Shown in pieces: positions 63,256 through 64,000 of a stretch of DNA of 64,000 nt. This stretch comes from Seriola aureovittata. Lineage: Eukaryota > Chordata > Actinopteri > Carangiformes > Carangidae. The notes beneath the pieces were generated by a model. That model was not told the DNA's origin. It searched no databases and saw only the letters and a list, made by a program, of their open reading frames with translations. The stretch's first letter is position 1; every line of letters begins with the position of its first letter. The stretch lies in NCBI RefSeq assembly GCF_021018895.1, contig NC_079372.1:18709237-18773236 (forward strand), in the 5' to 3' direction. The position numbers and the translations under genes are program-made.

Positions 63256-64000
63256 AAATACTTTACTATACTAGAATGCTCTTTGACATTTTTATATCAT
63301 ACAATACTATGACATTTCAATCCACACAATACTATGAATTTCTTTGATAATTTTATGCCTTACTATACTATGTCATTTTTTGACATTTTTATGCCATACT
63401 ATTCTTTGACGTTTTCTTGGTATTTAAATACCTTACTATACTATGACATTTTAATCCATACAGTACTATGATTTTTTTTTGATAATTTCATGCCATACTA
63501 TAATTTGATATTTTTTGACATTTTTATGCCATATTATACTATGACGTTTTTTACATTTTTATGCAATACTATACTATGACGTTTTTTTAATATTTTTATA
63601 CCATACTATACTATGACATTTCAATCCACACAATACTATGAATTTTTTTGGAAATTTTTATGCCATATTATACTATGATGTTTTTTGACGTTTTTATGAC
63701 ATACTATACAATGACGTTTTTTTTTTTTTTACATTTTTATACCATACTATACTATGACATTTCAATCCACACAATACTATGAATTTTTTTTGATAATTTT
63801 ATGCCATACTATACTATGACGATTTTCAACATTTTTATGCCATACTATACTATGACGTTTTTTTTACATTTTTATGCCTTACTATACTATGACGATTTTT
63901 GACATTTTTATGCCATACTATACTAATACGTTTTTTTTAATACTTAAATACCTTACTATACTATGATGTTTCAATCCATACAATACTATGATATTTTTTT

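Larger units (their letters stand above)
59391..64000. repeat. AT-rich tandem satellite, about 36-bp monomer
   Basis: The basic unit is about 36 bp: GCCATACTATACTATGACG, a T run, then GACATTTTTAT. A longer variant of about 61 bp replaces the T run with CATTTCAATCCACACAATAC, TATGAATTTTTTTGATAATT. Units vary by substitutions and T-run length. Many carry TGACGT, a CRE-like half-site. The array continues past the window end. Open frames in it on both strands (repeats of phrases like F-M-P-Y-Y-T-M-T-F) are by-products of the periodicity, and I do not regard them as genes. The array is interrupted by three SINE-like cassettes. Confidence 0.95.

Overview
This is vertebrate nuclear DNA, most likely from a teleost and probably a percomorph. 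It has small exons with consensus splice sites separated by long introns, very abundant (CA)n/(TG)n microsatellites, and many diverged repeats of types common in ray-finned fish. There are no bacterial-style operons, and almost all open frames of 60-150 codons are chance frames in non-coding DNA or read through simple repeats.

Two protein-coding genes are supported, both on the + strand. (1) The 3' end of CTNNBL1 (beta-catenin-like protein 1, a nuclear armadillo-type protein associated with the Prp19/CDC5L spliceosomal complex): three coding exons at 6109-6246, 7382-7454 and 14737-14825, with matching splice phases. They encode the last 99 residues. A 3' UTR follows, with two AATAAA signals near 15.43 kb. 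Earlier exons lie upstream of the window. (2) The first coding exon of VSTM2L (V-set and transmembrane domain containing 2-like), at 22805-22922, carrying the signal peptide and ending in phase 1 at a GTAGGT donor. The V-set immunoglobulin exons were not found downstream, so the remaining 41 kb is best read as its first intron, possibly with the rest of the gene beyond 64 kb. CTNNBL1 followed by VSTM2L in the same orientation is the order I know from mammals, so this looks like conserved synteny.

Layout: 1-15.46 kb, CTNNBL1 introns and last exons; 15.46-22.36 kb, intergenic; 22.36-22.92 kb, VSTM2L promoter, 5' UTR and exon 1; 22.92-59.39 kb, putative VSTM2L intron with a dense graveyard of transposons (MITE-like elements, a hAT-like element nested in another repeat, a Harbinger-like MADF fragment, a Penelope-like GIY-YIG fragment, a degenerate LINE reverse transcriptase); 59.39-64.00 kb, an AT-rich tandem satellite running off the window end.

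The most unusual structure is that terminal satellite. Its monomer is about 36 bp, with a longer variant of about 61 bp. Three copies of a tRNA-derived SINE-like cassette sit inside it, in the same orientation and with homologous flanks, so the SINE seems to have been captured once and then amplified with the satellite. Related SINE copies lie on the opposite strand at 12.7 and 13.2 kb. I found no convincing new protein-coding system; the novelty is in repeats and genome architecture.
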